Below are positions 54,758 to 64,000 of a stretch of DNA of 64,000 nt, in pieces (position 1 is the stretch's first letter; each line of letters opens with the position of its first letter). A program made the position numbers and the translations under genes. The notes below the pieces were generated by a model. That model saw only the letters and a program-made list of their open reading frames with translations, was not told the origin of the DNA and made no database searches. Origin of the DNA: Deroplatys truncata (taxonomy: Eukaryota; Arthropoda; Insecta; Mantodea; Mantidae); NCBI GenBank assembly GCA_030765065.1, contig CM060984.1, positions 99,801,488 to 99,865,487 on the forward strand, written 5' to 3'.

Positions 54758-56087
54758 CAGTATTCTATGCTATCCTAATATCATATTATAATAATTTATA
54801 TATCATATGTTAGTCTTGTAATCACAGTGTTTAACTATATTTCTATGCATGTTATTTTAATGTTTGTCAAATGTATTTTTCTCATATACGACGTATAACA
54901 TTTCCACTGAGCACAGTTTCAATGGGCAAGCGAGCGATTAACAAAGATTAAGAGAAACTTTCTAAAATAACAAAGGTATTTTATCAACTCTATATGCTAG
55001 AGAGATGTAGATGACTGATGCTCCAGGCATACCTGAAAAAATCTTGAAGCAGGAGATTCCTGTATTGTACTCAAACATGTGACTTTGTGAGAAGGAATAG
55101 GAGAAGCCTAGAACCCCTCCAGATTTCTTGAAAATTAGTAATCGCGCTTGTAAGGAACCAAACTCAAAATTCGAGGGAAAATTCAGCACACCAGATACTC
55201 CGAGTATATAAACTGATGTTTGGCAACGAAATTTAGTCTCCTCGCGAACTCACATGCATAACTAATCTGCGACACTCTGATAAAAAAATTCGCGTCAAGA
55301 ATTAATAATGGATCAATACACAAAGCAACATTCTGTGCACGGTAAAAGTACTTAAAGTGAACAATCTTCAGGAGGACTCAGTCGTGAACTCAAAGTGCTA
55401 TAAAAACTGTGTAACGGTTCGATAATTACGTGTCTTCATGAACAGTTAAATCGTGCGCGCGAGTGATAAGAAAGTAACTATTCGAGTGACAAGTGGTTAA
55501 CAAGTAAAACCAGTGCGAAATAACAATCACCATACAACGACGCGTCCAGCAATTAACTTTTGTAAAGTGAAAACGCGTATTCAGCTGGTTCCTCGTAATT
55601 TAATTCCAAGGCAAACAAAGTGTAAATGCGTTCAACCTAATGACACCAATTCTTGTAGAGCACTTATCAGATAACTTTCTAACATTAATTTTGAAATCAT
55701 TAAAATTAAACATCATATTCAGTTTCTTCATTATTAGTTTTCTTACGATTTACTCCCTAGAGATCTCCAACTCAATCTCATGCAACATATTAATAACACT
55801 AGTCTGCATGTTCAAACTTTTTGTCAGATGATTTCTTAAAAGTAGGTGTTCTTGAATCACGTTTTTATGCTGATTCCAGAAATAACTTCCGTTTTTTCTA
55901 TTACATCAGGTTTTTACACAAAATAAGAAGTAATGTTTTGACAATTTTACTAATGAGCGTAGAAAAGTATTCAAATACCATTTCACACAAGGTAAGTTTT
56001 TATTCAAGAAACATTTTAAGAATACTTTCAAGAACTCCCCTAATTATTTCATGACTACATTTTAACAAAACAAGAAGCCAAAGTGTT
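54758..56087. other. AT-rich non-coding stretch, nothing recognised
   Basis: No recognisable gene. Short ORFs at 54962-55189 (-) and 55640-56054 (+) match nothing I know and sit in AT-rich DNA, where chance ORFs are common. Confidence 0.35.
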
Positions 56088-56660
56088 TCATTTAATTTTT
56101 TTCACACTTTGTCTTCTTTGACTTCCTTGCAGATCCTTGAAGATGACTGTCCTCCTGAACATCCAACAGTAGTCGGCCATCATAGTTTCATTCCATCTCC
56201 CCTGGTATCTCCTCTTCATTTCCTTAATATCTTGGTGAAAACGTTCACCCAGATTTTCTACAAAGTAGTCGATATGTGAATGCAGAAAATGCACCTTTAC
56301 ACTCATGTTACAACCCATCTTCTTGAAATTTTACAACATTGTTTCGACAATGACCTTGTAATTAGGATCTTTGTTATTGCCTAACAAGTTTTCAGTGACT
56401 AATCGGAAGGCGGTCCATGCTTCTATTTCTCTCTCATTCATTGTCTTCTCAAAATCTTCATCCTTCATCAATTTCTTTATTTGAGGACCAACAAAAATTC
56501 CAGCCTTTAATTTGTCTTGTGTAATGAAGGGAAATTTCTTGGAAAGGTACTTGAAGCAGGGTCCATCCTGTGTAGAGCCCTTACAAATTGCTTCATCAAG
56601 CCCAAATTTATGTGTAGTGGTGGAGGCAATATCTTTATATCTCTATATCTCTATATTTTT
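56088..56660 (-). pseudogene. Broken copy of a conserved, repeat-associated arthropod protein
   Basis: Readable pieces in order on the minus strand are ILPPPLHINLGLMKQFVRAL at about 56640-56580, GIFVGPQIKKLMKDEDF, EIEAWTAFRLVTENLLGN, a stop at about 56332, MGCNMSVKVHFLHSHIDYF, and ERFHQDIKEMKRRYQGRW with MMADYCW after it. I know this order (PPLHIKLG, FVGPQIKKL, KVHFLHSH, GERFHQDI, RYQGxW, ADYCW) as a widespread uncharacterised protein that occurs in many copies in arthropod genomes; no function is established to my knowledge. This copy lacks about seven residues between ENL and GERFHQD, has a stop and a frameshift, and lacks any N-terminal part, so it is a pseudogene. Confidence 0.6.
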
Positions 56661-57014
56661 TAAGTGAAATTTTGAACAAACTATACGTGATAGAAAAGTA
56701 CTAAATGCAGTTCTGAAATCAGCATAAAAAAGTGAGTCAGAATCACTTATTAGTTTTCAGTCATCCGATATCATGCACACTAGTGTAATTAAGAACCGAC
56801 GGCAGCCGAGAACAAGAAAGGAAAAGGAGAGAACTTCGATACAGCTAACCACACAGAAGACACACTTGTACTTTGCAGGCTCAGCAATTAGTTAAATACA
56901 TATGAATTAGAGTCTAGCAACAAACTTATCAGGTACTACAAAATAAAGCTGCATAAGTAATTATAATAAGATTCAACTACAACCTGGCGTATAGTTTTTA
57001 TCTATCTCTTATGG
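56661..57014. other. Non-coding spacer, nothing recognised
   Basis: No repeat or gene feature recognised before the tandem array that starts at about 57015. Confidence 0.3.
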
Positions 57015-57288
57015 TTTACCAGTACTGCAAAATTAAACAAAACACTCATTCAGAATAAACGGGAGTTTTGAATAATTTTGCAATGCTGGTAAACCATAAA
57101 ACTCATTCAGAATAAACAGGAGTTTTGTATAATTTTACAATATGTTAAACCATAAAATTCATTCAGAATAAACGGAAGTTATGAATAATTTTGCAATGCT
57201 AGTAAAGCATAAAACTCATTCGGAATAAACAAGAGTTTTGTATAGTTTTACAATATGGTAAACCATAAAGCTCATTCAGAATACACAG
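57015..57288 (+). repeat. Tandem repeat with alternating unit types, about 56 bp each
   Basis: Units carry CTCATTCAGAATAAAC, then GGAGTTTTG, then either AATAATTTTGCAATGCTxGT (type A) or TATAATTTTACAATATG (type B), then AAACCATAAA. The order is A-B-A-B, a higher-order period of about 112 bp. The sequence resembles the TCTGATG-family segment CTTATGGTTTACCAGT next to GAATGAAGA. Confidence 0.85.
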
Positions 57289-57460
57289 GAGGTTGGCCGC
57301 GTAACCCATCGTTAAAGCATCTGCATGTTGTGCGAGGGGTTCCGGGTTCGAGTTCAGGCTGGGTGGAAATTTTTCTCTAGCCAAGATTATTCCCCATCCT
57401 CACCAGAGTCTGGAAGTATGAATGAGAGTGTGAATGTGTGTGATCTAATAAATAAAACCC
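57289..57460 (+). mobile_element. Short tRNA-headed SINE (SINE-D), plus strand
   Basis: The tRNA-like head has B box GGGTTCGAGTTC at 57343-57354. The body has AGAGTCTGGAAGTATGAATG, shared with 14341-14470, and an A-rich tail (AATAAATAAAAC). Confidence 0.68.
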
Positions 57461-57592
57461 AAAGTTTACCAGAAATCCAACGACAAGCGAATATGTTGAC
57501 ACATTGCTTATAGGCAATAATACATTCCAAAGAAAAGGCCGCCGATATGGCTATTGTAGTTAAAGGCGAGGTGTAAATGAAAGTTAAAAAAA

Positions 57593-57805
57593 TCTGATGT
57601 GTTACACTCACATGACTTTCTCTACTCTTCTACAACCTATTTTTACAAACGCTTATTCTCCATATGCTTCATGTTAATCGAGATACCGAGATGTTAATCT
57701 TATTGCCAATTTTCTTGTAGATGCAAGGGGGATTGGCTATAAGCGTTTAAGAGCTGGTTGCTATGTGGAATATTCCATTCTCTTTGCATTACCAGAACAA
57801 AAAAA
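57593..57805 (+). mobile_element. TCTGATG-family 5' fragment, plus strand, interrupted
   Basis: Starts TCTGATGTGTTACACTCACA and stops at CATTACCAGAACAAAAAAA, where another copy begins. The rest of this host copy was not found after the inner copy. Confidence 0.82.
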
Positions 57806-58717
57806 TTTGATGTGTTACACTCACATGACTTTCTCTACTCTTGTACAAACTATTTGTACAAACGCTTATTCTCCATCTACTTCATGTTAATCGAGATAAA
57901 CATTTGCAGAGCCTATCTTATTGCTATTTTTCTTGTAGATGTGAAGGGGAATATATACTTACCAGGGCAATTTGGAAATACAGTAACCTTTAAGCACATA
58001 TCTCTTAATAGCTAGTTGCTAGGTGCAGCACCATTCCCTTTGCCACAGATTAATACTCTTTGCATATCCAAGACAAAAAATGAATAACGAATTCCCATTT
58101 GAGAAAATAAGTATTGAAAAATTTAAGGGAATAACAAGTAATATCTCGAAAATGGTTCACTCAACAAAAAATATGTATACGACATAAATTGTGTATTTTA
58201 ACGCGATCTACATTGTTTGTGTAGTAACATTTTGTCTATCTCTTACGGTTTACGAGTTATGCAAAAGTCGTTCACAATAAAGAATACTTTTGGAGACATT
58301 CCCAGCAAATTCAAGATATACATTTTATTTGTCATGAAAATATCTTAAACATATGATATTTTAATCAAAATCGTTAAAGCCATTTTTGAGAAAATTAAAA
58401 TTTTCGAAAAATGTTTCATGTAAAGGGTAATCTGGGTTGAGAGGATTTTCTTGAAAACCTTCGTGTCGCATCTCTGGAAGATACTGAACCTAAATACCAA
58501 GTTTGGAGTTTATTCGACTGTTCGTTTCTGAGTTATGCTGTTCACAGACACACAGACACACACACACACACAGACAGACACACGGACATGTTTCCAAAAA
58601 TGCTTTTTTTGGATTCAGGAGATCTCAAAACATGTATTTCCGTTGAAATCTCGGTATCGAATTTTTGGGTGGAATACAATACTTCCCCTACTTACTATAC
58701 GTAGTAGAGAAATTAAA
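57806..58717 (+). mobile_element. TCTGATG-family full copy, plus strand
   Basis: Complete copy from TTTGATGTGTTACACTCACA to CGTAGTAGAGAAATTAAAT, inserted in the A-run of the preceding copy. Intermediate CA microsatellite at 58545-58584. Confidence 0.9.
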
Positions 58718-58912
58718 TATAATAATAAACTGGACTTTACACCTATCCAGAGAGAACTCAAGGTATAAATTTTATTTATAATGCAAATATCTTGAACGTT
58801 TGGTATTTTAATAAAAACTGTTAAAGCTATTTTTTTAAGAGTATGCAAAACCACGAAACATTTTGCATGTAAAGCGTAGGGGGTGGGGACGTTTTCTTGA
58901 AAATCTTCATGT
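58718..58912 (+). mobile_element. TCTGATG-family diverged fragment cut off by a SINE
   Basis: AACTCAAGGTATAAATTTTA and TTTTCTTGAAAATCTTCATG are middle-element blocks. The segment ends abruptly at the SINE-A start. Confidence 0.6.
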
Positions 58913-59405
58913 CCCATGGGGTTTTTCCTGGTTTTCTTGGGTCGCCAGGTGAACGCTAGGGTGGTTCATCTTCTAACACGACTCTCTTTCCTCTCATTTC
59001 CTGTACCCATCATCTTCCTTGTCATGTGTTTCAGGGTTGTAGGACCAGGCGACGGTGTTCGGCGGCTTGCGGCTGGGCGGTGGCTTGCGCACTGTAAAGG
59101 TTTCCCTGGTGTCCTGCGGTACTGCTCAGTTAGGTCTCTCCTCAGCGTGGGGCTCCGCTCCGGAGGACCCTGGGTGTTGCGGACTTGTGAGCAGGGATTG
59201 TGCGGCGTCGGATGCGTTCTATCTGGACACATTAGTGTCCCTGCCCATGCTTGCGCCCATTGCAATCCGGATCTGGTCGCCTTTCGGATCTCTCCCCTCG
59301 TTCCTTGCCTCCCAGGGTTCACGTTGGAAGTATAAAGGGCCAGCTGGCCGGCGTGAGGTGCTCTGCCCCGGTTCCTTTCCTTTTATCTTTATTCTACTTT
59401 CCACG
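58913..59405 (+). mobile_element. SINE-A, plus strand, lacking the tRNA head
   Basis: Begins inside the conserved GGGGTTTTTCCTGGTTTTCT region, with TGAACGCTAGGGTGGTTCAT, GTAGGACCAGGCGACGGTGT and CCGGATCTGGTCGCCTTTCG in the same order as the other copies, ending with a T-rich segment. The 5' head is missing, so it is a truncated copy. Confidence 0.8.
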
Positions 59406-59411
59406 TCTTGT

Positions 59412-60112
59412 TATTGGAGATAAGCGCTTATGCAAATAGTTTCATTGCAGGAACAAGAGGGTTACAGGAAACCGAAGCGATAGACGTCTAAAAGTGGATC
59501 GCAATATGTTGGCCTTTAAATTGCATACTCCTTCCATGACAGCATGAAATGTGACAAGGTTTTAAAAAACTACCAAGTGTTGAAAAATACAAACCGATAA
59601 CAACGGATATACCAGAAATAAGTGATGTTATAAAAAGTTAATTTGAAATAAATTCTGTGCTTTATAGAAATATACAATTTGTGTACTATGTCTTTGTTTT
59701 TCATTAATGGTTTACTAGTTATACATCATACGAAATTACTTCGGAATGAAGAGGTTTTCACAAGCTGTTCCCGGCAAATTCTGATATACAATTTATTTGA
59801 GAAGTAAACGTCTTTAATATATTGTATTTTAATCAAAATCATTAGTCTTTTTTTTTTTGGAAAATAAAAAATTTCGAAAAATTCTCCATGTAATGTGTAG
59901 CTGGGGGTGGGGGATTTTCTTGAAAATTTTCGTCTCGCATCTTTGGAAGATACTGAATTAAATACAAAGTTTGCTATTTATCCGACTTTTCGTTTTTGAG
60001 GTATGTTGTTCACAGACCGACAGACAGACACACACACGGGCTTTTTAAATCATGTTCTTTTATTTATGGGCCTCAAAACATGTATTTCTGGTGAAATCTC
60101 AGTACCTATATA
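59412..60112 (+). mobile_element. TCTGATG-family old copy, plus strand, truncated
   Basis: Blocks ATTGCATACTCCTTCCATGA, CCCGGCAAATTCTGATATAC and TTTTCGTTTTTGAGGTATGT in family order. The 3' terminus is replaced at 60113 by a minus-strand copy. Confidence 0.75.
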
Positions 60113-60113
60113 A

Positions 60114-60953
60114 TTTTACTTTCTCTACTACGTAAAGTAAATAGGGGAAGTATTGTATTCCACCCAAAAATTTGATACCGTGATTTCAACAGAAATATAT
60201 GTTTTGAGACCCCCTGAATCCAAAAAAAAGTATTTTTGGAAACATGTTCGTGTGTGTCTGTCTGTGAACAGCATAACTCAGAAACGAACAGTCGGATAAA
60301 CACCAAACTTGGTATTTATGTTCAATATCTTCCAGAGACGCGACACGAAGGTTTTAAAGAAAATCCTCCCACCCCAAATTACCCTTTACATACAACATTT
60401 TTCGAAACTTTTAATTTTCTCAAAAATGGCTCTAACGATTTTGATTAAAATATCATATGTTTAAGATATTTTCATGACAAATAAAATGTATATTTTGAAT
60501 TTTCTGGGAATGTCTCCAAAAGTATTCTTCATTGTGAACGACTTTTGCATAACTGGTAAACCATAAGAGATAGACAAAAGTTTACTACACAAAAAATGTA
60601 GATCGCGTTAATACACAATTTATGTCATATAATTTTTGTTGTTGAGTGAACCATTTTCGAGATATTGCTTGTTATTCCCTTAAATTTTCCAATACTTATA
60701 CTTTTTCTCAAATGGGAATTCGTTATTCATTTTGTTTACGTACTGGACATGCAAAGAGAATGGAATGCGCCACATAGCAACCAGCTCTTAAAGATGTGAC
60801 TATCGCTTAAAGCCTACCATATTCCCCTTGCACCTACAAGAAAATTAGCAATAAGATTAACATCTCAAATATCATGAAGCATATGGAGAATAAGCGTTTG
60901 TAAAAATAGTTTGTACAAGAGTAGTTAAAGTCATGTGAGTGTAACACATCAGA
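60114..60953 (-). mobile_element. TCTGATG-family full copy, minus strand
   Basis: From TTTACTTTCTCTACTACGTA to GTGTAACACATCAGA, with a short GTGTGTGTCTGTCTG microsatellite. Confidence 0.9.
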
Positions 60954-61385
60954 TTTTTTTTATTTGTTTAGCGTTAACTCATTCTAGGTAAACGCACAGT
61001 GCCCACTAGTGTTTGAATGCTTTTAAAATGCAAATTATTTAATGGAGAGAAGAAAATATCACATACTATCAGAAATACTTGCCATGAGCTGCAGAGTTGC
61101 ACTATATCCGCGGTGGTCCACAAAACAGAAGAGAATCTGACAGTGTATGCGTGCGCAGCATGGTCGGGAAATTTTATCACCACGTCATAATGCTTATCAT
61201 CGTAAACTCCGCATTCCGGTAGACGACGGGACCGAGGATGGCTTATCTCCAAGCAGAGAAAAACAACGTAAAAGTGACATGTTTACGACCTTGTATCGGC
61301 AGCCACTGTTGTACCTCAGGCTTGCTGCCAGGACCTTCAGTTTCAAAATTTAGACGAGCAAAGTTGATTCGACATAAACGCTTTC
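60954..61385. other. Non-coding spacer, nothing recognised
   Basis: Less AT-rich than its neighbours around 61080-61330, but no ORF with recognisable content. Confidence 0.3.
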
Positions 61386-61474
61386 TTCACACTTAGGGTT
61401 CTTCTTCTTCTTCTTCTTCTTCTTCTTCTTCTTCTTCTTCTTCTTCTTCTTCTTCTTCTTCTTCTTCTTCTTCT
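61386..61474 (+). repeat. (TTC)n microsatellite, about 29 units
   Basis: Uninterrupted TTC repeats over about 88 bp. A similar, shorter TTC run ends the non-LTR fragment at 39350, so this may be the tail of a lost minus-strand retroelement. Confidence 0.95.
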
Positions 61475-61519
61475 CCTCTTCAAGTGTTAGGTTCCTTAGC
61501 CAGCTCCTATGCCCATTTT

Positions 61520-62330
61520 ACGATCTCTACCACGTACAAAGTAGGTAGAGAAGGTATTGCATTCCACCCACTACCGAGATTTCATAAAAAAAATCTGATG
61601 TGTTACACTCACATGACTTTCTCTACTCTTGTACAAACTATTTTTACAAACGCTTATTCTCCATCTACTTCATGTTAATCGAGATAAACATTTGCAGACT
61701 CTAAGGGGAATATATATTTACAAGGGCAATATAGAAATACAGTAAGGCTTTAAACACATACATATCTCTTAATAGCTGGTTGCTAGGTGCAGCACCATTC
61801 CCTTTGCCACAGATTAATACTCTTTGCATATCCAAGACAAAAAAAATGAATAACGAATTTCCATTTGAGAAAACAAGTATTGAAAAATTTAAGGGAATAA
61901 CAAGTAATATCTCGAAAATGGTTCACTCAACAACAAAAAATGTATATGACATAAATTGTGTATTTTAATGCGATCTACATTGTTTGTGTAGTAACATTTT
62001 GTCTATCTCTTATGGTTTACGAGTTATGCAAAAGTCGTTCACAATGAAGAATACTTTTTGAGACATTCCCAGCAAATTCAAGATATACATTTTATTTGTC
62101 ATGAAAATATCTTAAACATATGATATTTTAATCAAAATCGTTAGAGCCATTTTTGAGAAAATTAAAATGTTCGAAAAATCTTCCATGTAAAGGGTACTCT
62201 GGGATGGGGGTATTTTCTTGAAAACCTTCGTGTCGCATCCTTGGAAGATACGGAACCTAAATACCAAGTTTGGTGTTTATCCGACTGTTCGTTTCTGAGT
62301 TATGCTGTTCACAGACAGACACACACTCAG

Positions 62331-62363
<33 letters not shown>

Positions 62364-63262
62364 GACACACAGACACACACACGGACATGTTTCCAAAAAT
62401 TCTTTTTTTGGATTCAGGAGATCTCAAAACATGTATTTCCGTTGAAATCTCGGTATCGAATTTTTGGGTGGAATACAATACTTCCCCTACTTACTATACG
62501 TAGTAGAGAAAGTAAAAACATGTTTTAAGACCTCTGAATCAAAAAATGAACATTTTTAGAAAAAGGTCCGTGTGTGTGTGATGTGTATGTTGTGAACAGC
62601 ATAAATAAAAAAACGTAAAGTCGGATAAATATCACACCGACAGTATCTTCAAAGCATGCGGCAAGAAAATCTTCAAGAATATTCTTCCACCTCATTCCTT
62701 TACATGGAATATTTTTCGAAATTTTGGCTCTAGCGATTTTTATTAAAAAACCATATGTCAAAGATATGTATATGGCAAATAAAATGTTTACCTTTTATTT
62801 TCTAGAAATAACCTGTGAAGTTCTCTTTATTTGGAAATATGTTTTTATAATCTTGTACACCTGACTGGTACACGTTAAACGATACGACACAAAATGTAGA
62901 TATCTTTAAAACACACAATTTGTTTATAATAACCTTTTTTGTGGCATAAGCCACTTCCGAGATATCCCTTACTGATGTTCGAATTGATCAATATTATTGT
63001 CATTCTTTTAAGTCCTGTCAACATTCAGTTGTTTCTCGCGATTGCTGCGAAAGAGTATGGAATTTCAAGGCCAGCACATAGCATCCAGTCCTTAAACATC
63101 TATCGCTGTTATCTTTGTATCCTAACGAAATGTGTAATGTAGCTATTTCTGCAAAAGGTTTATCTCAATATAGAAAAATAAGCTTTCATAGGTATAGTTT
63201 GTATAGTCACTCATAAGCGATAGTGCGTAGGGAAACTCATGTGAATGTAACACATAAGATTT
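61520..63262 (-). mobile_element. TCTGATG-family old copy split by a plus-strand copy, minus strand
   Basis: The 3' part is 61520-61590 (ATCTCTACCACGTACAAAGT, GAAGGTATTGCATTCCACCC) and the rest 62519-63262 (CATGTTTTAAGACCTCTGAA to AACTCATGTGAATGTAACAC). The gap is filled exactly by one young copy. Confidence 0.78.
61594..62518 (+). mobile_element. TCTGATG-family full copy, plus strand, young
   Basis: Complete 925-bp copy from TCTGATGTGTTACACTCACA to GTAGTAGAGAAAGTAAAAA, with a long CA/CAGA microsatellite at about 62312-62382. Very close in sequence to 57806-58717. Confidence 0.92.
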
Positions 63263-63263
63263 C

Positions 63264-63900
63264 ACCGGATATATTTCTGAATTTATTTGATTTTTTTAAC
63301 CAGATCTCTATAATTTTAACACATTTAATAACACCCAAATATTTAAAACGTTTCATCTGTTGCATTACTTTATATTCTAATAGTATATTCGTTCCCACCG
63401 TAAGCTTGCCCTTAAATGGCATGGTCTTTTAACTAGAGATATTTTAAAATCATGGCCTTTTGCTAAATTATGTAAGTTAATCTCTGCGTATTGCATTTTG
63501 TTTTCATTATCCTGTATTAAGACTGTCATCTCATAAACCTAAAAATTTCTGAATTACCAAGGTAAATTCCCGAATAAGTATTTAATTTCCATTTTCTAAA
63601 CATGTCGTTCATGTGAGTATTGAATAATGCTGGCGAGAGACTACAGCCTTGCCTTACACCTATTTTAGTGAGAATTTACTATCTCAATTTTTGCATTTAA
63701 GTTCAGACGCACTGTTGTTCTGATATAACGCCATTTTATTGCTCCCATTAATTCATTTGTGTTACCTCCTTTCTGGAAGATTCTCCATGGCAATTTTTTA
63801 TTGATTTTATCAAAGTTTTTACTATGTCTATAAAACTGAACTGCGTTTCACATTTAAATTTTCTTCTTTCTTCAGTAATTCTTTTCAAAGTGAAAATGGT
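63264..63900 (-). pseudogene. Non-LTR retrotransposon reverse transcriptase fragment
   Basis: On the minus strand, in broken frames, are FYRHSKNFDKINKKLPWRIF, then a segment corresponding to the VRQGCSLSP turn near 63650, a damaged catalytic FADD region near 63535, IQDNENKMQYAEINLHNLAK, a KGKLTVGTNILLEYKV segment, FKYLGV and KSNKFRNISG. This is the palm and thumb of the same non-LTR group as 39345-39920. The left end touches a TCTGATG-family terminus. Confidence 0.62.
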
Positions 63901-64000
63901 ATCTGACATTTTGACATTTAGGCAATAAATAAATTACAGTGAGGACAGTCAACATTATGACCAGTAGCGTAGCGGAATAAAACAATTTGTGTGGATATTT

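Noticed and set aside
55640-56054. Small hydrophobic ORFs on the plus strand
   Set aside because: AT-rich, Phe/Ile/Leu-rich by composition, no motif, no splice or promoter context.
13680-57460. True tRNA genes
   Set aside because: Every tRNA-like promoter seen (13680, 14341, 18246, 30474, 38826, 42000, 57289) continues into a SINE body shared with other copies, and the cloverleaf is imperfect.
20589-62528. A family of His/Thr-rich small proteins (HTDTHT repeats)
   Set aside because: The His-Thr runs are translations of the CA/CAGA microsatellite inside the dispersed element; the frame around it is not kept between copies.
1-64000. CRISPR array, operons, Shine-Dalgarno sites
   Set aside because: No evenly spaced identical repeats with unique spacers, no gene clusters, and clear eukaryotic splice sites and retroelements. 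The window is eukaryotic.

Overview
This window is repeat-rich eukaryotic nuclear DNA, almost certainly from an arthropod and most likely an insect with a large, AT-rich genome. The reasons are a split host gene with consensus splice sites, Tc1/mariner relatives of insect type, a non-LTR retrotransposon with endonuclease, reverse transcriptase and RNase H, Ty3/gypsy fragments, a degenerate hAT transposase, several tRNA-headed SINE families, and no prokaryotic features. Species cannot be named from the sequence alone.

Host gene. Two minus-strand exons, 47036-46770 and 31603-31331, encode the N-terminus and the start of the HbrB-like domain of a PRR5/PRR5L (Protor) family protein, a subunit of TOR complex 2. 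They join in phase 0 across a 15.2 kb intron filled with transposons. Exon 2 ends in a GTATGC donor, so the gene continues leftwards; no further exon was recognised at 1-31330. A minisatellite with a 106-bp period lies just upstream of exon 1.

Layout. 1-7756: remains of a Ty3/gypsy-like element (gag-like ORF, polypurine tract, possible 3' LTR), split by a 3.87 kb LOA/I-type non-LTR element at 2019-5887 with a perfect 13-bp target duplication. 8615-10022: an inactive mariner relative with very long terminal inverted repeats. 10993-24490: mostly one dispersed repeat family, plus a second mariner relative (16014-17387) and nested SINEs (17425-18246). 24960-27070: hAT pseudogene. 27768-46118: SINEs, more copies of the dispersed family, a DD34D mariner (37127-38155), a non-LTR fragment and an internally deleted Ty3/gypsy element (41370-43815). 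47141-64000: minisatellite, more dispersed repeats, a broken arthropod repeat-associated ORF (56088-56660), SINEs and a non-LTR fragment at the right edge.

The dominant signal is a non-autonomous element of about 0.85-0.95 kb, called here the 'TCTGATG family'. About 30 full, nested or fragmentary copies cover roughly 22 kb, a third of the window, by my own tally. It starts TCTGATG, carries a 12-bp asymmetric subterminal inverted repeat (ACTTTCTCTACT), has a variable internal CA/CAGA microsatellite, ends in a small palindrome plus A-run, and inserts into A-runs followed by T, often into its own copies. This layout recalls Helentron/DINE-1 (HINE) elements, but no helicase-encoding partner is present and the family is not identified.
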